Under the pieces are notes generated by a model, which searched no databases, was not told where the DNA came from, and worked only from the letters and a program-made list of their open reading frames with translations. Positions 40,169 to 42,881 of a stretch of 42,881 nucleotides of DNA are shown here, piece after piece; positions within the stretch are counted from its first letter, which is position 1, and every line of letters begins with the position of its first letter. The DNA is taken from positions 1-42,881 of the forward strand of contig DBCM01000129.1 of NCBI GenBank assembly GCA_002293045.1, written 5' to 3'. Source of the stretch: Flavobacteriales bacterium UBA958 (GTDB lineage Bacteria > Bacteroidota > Bacteroidia > Flavobacteriales_D > Crocinitomicaceae). A program made the translations under genes and the position numbers.

Positions 40169-41381
40169 TATTGTCTAAATGTAAGTCATGACCCATTCGA
40201 TCACGTTTAGTTTTTAAATAGGCGTGATTATGCGCATTTCCTGGTACTTCTAATGCCACATTTTCAACAATTTCGAGTCCATATCCAATTAATCCCGTAC
40301 GTTTTTTAGGGTTATTTGACATCAATCGCATCTTTGAAATGCCTAATTCTCGCAACATTTGGGCGCCAACTCCATAATCTCGTTCATCGGCTTTGAATCC
40401 AAGTTCGATGTTCGCTTCAATGGTGTCCATGCCTTGTTCTTGCAATTTATATGCTTTTAATTTGTTTGAAAGACCAATTCCTCTTCCTTCCTGATTCATG
40501 TACACAATCACACCTTTTCCTTCCGTTTCAATCATCTCCATCGCTTTGTGCAATTGAGGTCCACAATCACAGCGACAAGAGCCGAAAATATCTCCAGTTA
40601 AACAGGATGAATGAACCCGAACTAACACCGGTTCGTCTTTTTCCCAAGTTCCTTTTACGAGCACTAAGTGATCGTGATCGGTGTTTTTATCTTTAAAGGC
40701 GTGCAATTGAAAATCACCAAAGGTTGTTGGCAGATTGACATCCACGATGGGTTCCACATGGGTTTCATGGGCAATTCGGTACTTGATTAGTTCCTCAATG
40801 CTGATGATTTTAAGATCAAATCGTTTGGCGATTTCAATCAATTGAGGAAGCCTTGCCATTGATCCATCCTCGTTTAAAATTTCTACAATTACTCCGGCTT
40901 CTTCAAACCCAGCCATTCTGGAAAGATCAACCGCCGCTTCTGTATGACCGGCACGTCTTAATACACCGCCCTTCTTTGCACGTAAAGGAAAGATATGACC
41001 CGGTTTTCCAAGTTCCTCTGGACGTGTGTTTTCATCAATTAAGGCTAAGATTGTTTTGGAACGATCACTGGCGGATATTCCAGTGGTGCACCCATGACCA
41101 ATTAAGTCGATGCTTACCGTAAATGGTGTTTCATATGCCGCAGAATTATTGCGAACCATCATTTCTAAGCCTAACTCATCGCAGCGCTCTTCGCTCAACG
41201 GAGCACAAATTAATCCCCTTCCGTGTGTTGCCATGAAATTAACCACTTCTGTGGATGCATTTCTTGCTGCTGTTAAAAAGTCGCCTTCATTTTCTCGATC
41301 TTCATCGTCCACAACGATGATTACTTTACCATTACGAATTTCTTCTATGGCCTCCTCAATGGTATTCAATGGATATGACAT
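40161..41381 (-). CDS. ribBA: bifunctional DHBP synthase / GTP cyclohydrolase II
   Basis: A 406-residue fusion that supplies both branches of riboflavin synthesis. The N-terminal DHBP synthase (about 1-200) has VVDDEDRENEGDF, CAPLSEERCDELGL, GHIFPLRAKKGGVL and HTEAAVDL. The C-terminal GTP cyclohydrolase II (about 205-400) has the zinc cysteines in CLTGDIFGSCRCDCG, then MNQEGRGIGLSNKL and GVGAQMLRELGI. Length is normal for RibBA. Both domains keep their catalytic residues. The ATG shares one base with the pepD stop (TAATG), and the 3' end overlaps lolD, so riboflavin supply is coupled to unrelated genes in an operon. No FMN riboswitch is seen upstream. Confidence 0.96.
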   Translation of the reverse strand: MSYPLNTIEEAIEEIRNGKVIIVVDDEDRENEGDFLTAARNASTEVVNFMATHGRGLICAPLSEERCDELGLEMMVRNNSAAYETPFTVSIDLIGHGCTTGISASDRSKTILALIDENTRPEELGKPGHIFPLRAKKGGVLRRAGHTEAAVDLSRMAGFEEAGVIVEILNEDGSMARLPQLIEIAKRFDLKIISIEELIKYRIAHETHVEPIVDVNLPTTFGDFQLHAFKDKNTDHDHLVLVKGTWEKDEPVLVRVHSSCLTGDIFGSCRCDCGPQLHKAMEMIETEGKGVIVYMNQEGRGIGLSNKLKAYKLQEQGMDTIEANIELGFKADERDYGVGAQMLRELGISKMRLMSNNPKKRTGLIGYGLEIVENVALEVPGNAHNHAYLKTKRDRMGHDLHLDNNA

Positions 41382-42832
41382 TATGCGTTTTGGGGTATGT
41401 GTTTAAGTGTTTCAAGTAGGTAAGACCAAAATTTTTGAACGGAAGATATTTGTACTTTTTCATCAGGCGAATGCGCTGCTCGGATGTTTGGTCCGAAGGA
41501 GATCATTTCAACTCCTGGTAGATGTTTACCAAGAATGCCACATTCTAATCCGGCATGACAAGCTTTTACATGGGGTGCTTCATGAAATAGTTCCTTGTAA
41601 AGATTCTCCATCACGGTGAGGATGCTTGAATTTCGGTTCGGTTCCCAGCCGGGATAATCGCCTCCTTGTTCAACGGTGGCACCCATATTCTCGAATGCTG
41701 ATCGGATGGCCATGCTCACTTCTGACTTCGTGCTTTCTACGGAACTGCGTTGGAGAGATTGAGTTGTGAACGCTCCTTCATGGATTATAACGCGTGCCAA
41801 ACTGGAAGAGGCTTCCACAAGGTCCTTAATTTGCGGACTCATTCGAAATACGCCGTTATGGACCGCACATAAGGTATTTAAGATCTTTGTGCAATCCGTA
41901 TCAGACATGGCATCTCCACTGCTTACAACCGATTCAATCTCGAACATATGTTCCGGTTCAATGCTGCTGTATTCTTGTTTAATGTGTGCAATAGTTTGAA
42001 GTAGTTTTTCTTTTGCTTCCTCACTATTCGCGACAGCTATTCTACATGTGGCTTCTCGCGGGATCGCATTGCGTAGACTTCCTCCGTCGAAGGAAATCAA
42101 TTGAATGGGGGTTGTTTGTTTCAATTCCCAGAGCAATCGAGCCATCCACTTATTGGCATTTCCACGCCCTTTATCGATGTCCATTCCCGAGTGTCCTCCA
42201 AGTAATCCGCGGAGTTTAATTTTCAGAACTTCCCAACCCTGATGGATGGATGTTTCTTGGTATGAATAGCTGGTGTTCGTGTCAATACCGCCTGCACAAC
42301 CAATCGAAAGCTCATCGTCATCTTCGGTATCTAGATTCAGTAAGATTTTACCTTGAAGTAATGAACCATCCAATTCTTTGGCTCCGGTCATTCCTGTTTC
42401 TTCATCGATAGTAAATAGGGCTTCTAGGGCAGGGTGAACGATCTCCTTGGATTGAAGTAAGGCCATGATTGCTGCAACACCTATGCCATTATCTGCACCT
42501 AAGGTGGTTCCTTCAGCCAATACCCAGTCCCCGTCAATGCGCATTTTTATACCTTCTTGATCAAAATCAAATACGGTAGTTTCATTTTTCTGATGCACCA
42601 TATCCAAATGGGATTGAAGGATAACGGTAACTCGATCTTCCATGCCAGCCGTCGCTGGTTTCTTGATGATCACATTCCCGATCGCGTCTTCTAGTGTTTC
42701 CAAGCCAAGACCTTGACCAAAATCGATCATGAATTTACGGATACGCGCTTCTTTTTTTGATGGACGTGGAACTGCGTTTAGGCCTGCAAACGAACGCCAA
42801 AGGGCCGTAGGTTCTAAGTGATGAATAGCCAT
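41381..42832 (-). CDS. pepD: aminoacyl-histidine dipeptidase (PepD-type, M20)
   Basis: A 483-residue zinc peptidase that cleaves Xaa-His dipeptides such as carnosine. Metal-binding and catalytic parts are visible: QSHLDMVHQ (His, then Asp), TLGADNGIGVAAIM, FTIDEETGMTGAKEL with the catalytic Glu, and LLNLDTEDDDELSIG with the bridging Asp. The lid domain contains GGHSGMDIDKGRGNANKW and ends with CHAGLECGILG and SFGPNIRAAHSPDE. The protein lacks a signal peptide. It is the first gene of a four-gene minus-strand operon; a near-consensus -7 box lies seven bases before its ATG. Confidence 0.93.
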   Translation of the reverse strand: MAIHHLEPTALWRSFAGLNAVPRPSKKEARIRKFMIDFGQGLGLETLEDAIGNVIIKKPATAGMEDRVTVILQSHLDMVHQKNETTVFDFDQEGIKMRIDGDWVLAEGTTLGADNGIGVAAIMALLQSKEIVHPALEALFTIDEETGMTGAKELDGSLLQGKILLNLDTEDDDELSIGCAGGIDTNTSYSYQETSIHQGWEVLKIKLRGLLGGHSGMDIDKGRGNANKWMARLLWELKQTTPIQLISFDGGSLRNAIPREATCRIAVANSEEAKEKLLQTIAHIKQEYSSIEPEHMFEIESVVSSGDAMSDTDCTKILNTLCAVHNGVFRMSPQIKDLVEASSSLARVIIHEGAFTTQSLQRSSVESTKSEVSMAIRSAFENMGATVEQGGDYPGWEPNRNSSILTVMENLYKELFHEAPHVKACHAGLECGILGKHLPGVEMISFGPNIRAAHSPDEKVQISSVQKFWSYLLETLKHIPQNA

Positions 42833-42834
42833 GG

Positions 42835-42881
42835 TTATGGAAATTTAGGAAATTGTTGAAAATCAGGATCACGTTTTTCTA
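42835..42881 (-). CDS. possible 3' end of an upstream minus-strand gene
   Basis: Reading the minus strand from the window edge, one frame is open for 14 codons (EKRDPDFQQFPKFP) and stops at TAA two bases before the pepD ATG. The string is charged and proline-bearing like a protein tail, but it is too short to prove coding. The same bases contain a 7 of 8 match to the -7 box (TAAATTTC, 42840-42847), so it may instead be promoter sequence. Confidence 0.3.
   Translation of the reverse strand, partial: EKRDPDFQQFPKFP

Noticed and set aside
41382..42881. FMN riboswitch upstream of ribBA
   Set aside because: ribBA is directly overlapped by pepD, and the region before pepD is too short and lacks the conserved RFN-element sequence.
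1..42881. tRNA, rRNA, CRISPR array, insertion sequence or prophage
   Set aside because: Intergenic gaps are all under about 215 bases and none shows a cloverleaf, regular repeat-spacer pattern, transposase or phage gene.

Overview
The window reads as a compact, moderately AT-rich chromosome segment of a member of the Bacteroidota, most likely the order Flavobacteriales. Three large secreted proteins end in the gliding-motility / type IX secretion (T9SS) type B sorting domain. Recognisable promoters carry the Bacteroidota -7 box TAnnTTTG rather than an E. coli -10 box. Family-typical genes include a fused 2-oxoacid dehydrogenase E1, TIGR02757, DUF4197, a DivIC-like protein and a neighbouring surE/lpxB pair. 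The family or genus cannot be fixed from the sequence. Almost all of it is coding. There are no rRNA or tRNA genes, no CRISPR array, no insertion sequence, and no gene-free stretch longer than about 215 bases.

Layout. 1-1064 (+): 3' end of murA and a TlpA-like thioredoxin. 1061-11801 (-): two long paralogous T9SS proteins with PKD domains and 70-residue repeats, a third T9SS protein with SprB-like repeats, a DUF4197 lipoprotein and a nucleoside phosphorylase. 12016-15437 (+): gdhA, a strong terminator, then a fused E1 alpha/beta dehydrogenase. 15431-16330 (-): xerD, divergent from aroQ (16420). 16875-19289 (+): a secreted von Willebrand A protein and a polytopic membrane protein with paired HxxxE motifs. 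19264-22686 (-): NlpC/P60 peptidase, sugar-nucleotide epimerase, glyA and a small PH-like membrane protein. 22746-26093 (+): surE, a small membrane protein, lpxB and a SpoIID/LytB protein. 26065-30883 (-): both methylmalonyl-CoA mutase subunits, a secreted protein of unknown function and a DivIC-like division protein. 30971-34299 (+): a tightly packed envelope trio (lipoprotein, PorV-like barrel, helix-hairpin-helix plus barrel protein). 34389-38775 (+): an ECF-like sigma factor with a 59-residue membrane protein, a DUF6089/PorG-like protein, pyrD, an HMG-CoA-lyase family protein and an unknown membrane-anchored protein. 38772-42832 (-): pepD, ribBA, a LolD-like ATPase and TIGR02757.

The genes fall mainly into cell-envelope functions (peptidoglycan, lipid A, lipoprotein export, T9SS cargo, outer-membrane barrels) and central metabolism (glutamate, 2-oxoacid, one-carbon, propionate/methylmalonyl-CoA, pyrimidine, riboflavin). 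I found no complete, clearly new defence or mobile system. The best candidates for undescribed biology are the HHH/barrel envelope trio, the sigma factor with its very small membrane partner, the HxxxE membrane protein beside the vWA protein, and the shared N-terminal module and repeat-number difference of the T9SS paralogues. Several genes also appear to have very short or absent 5' leaders.
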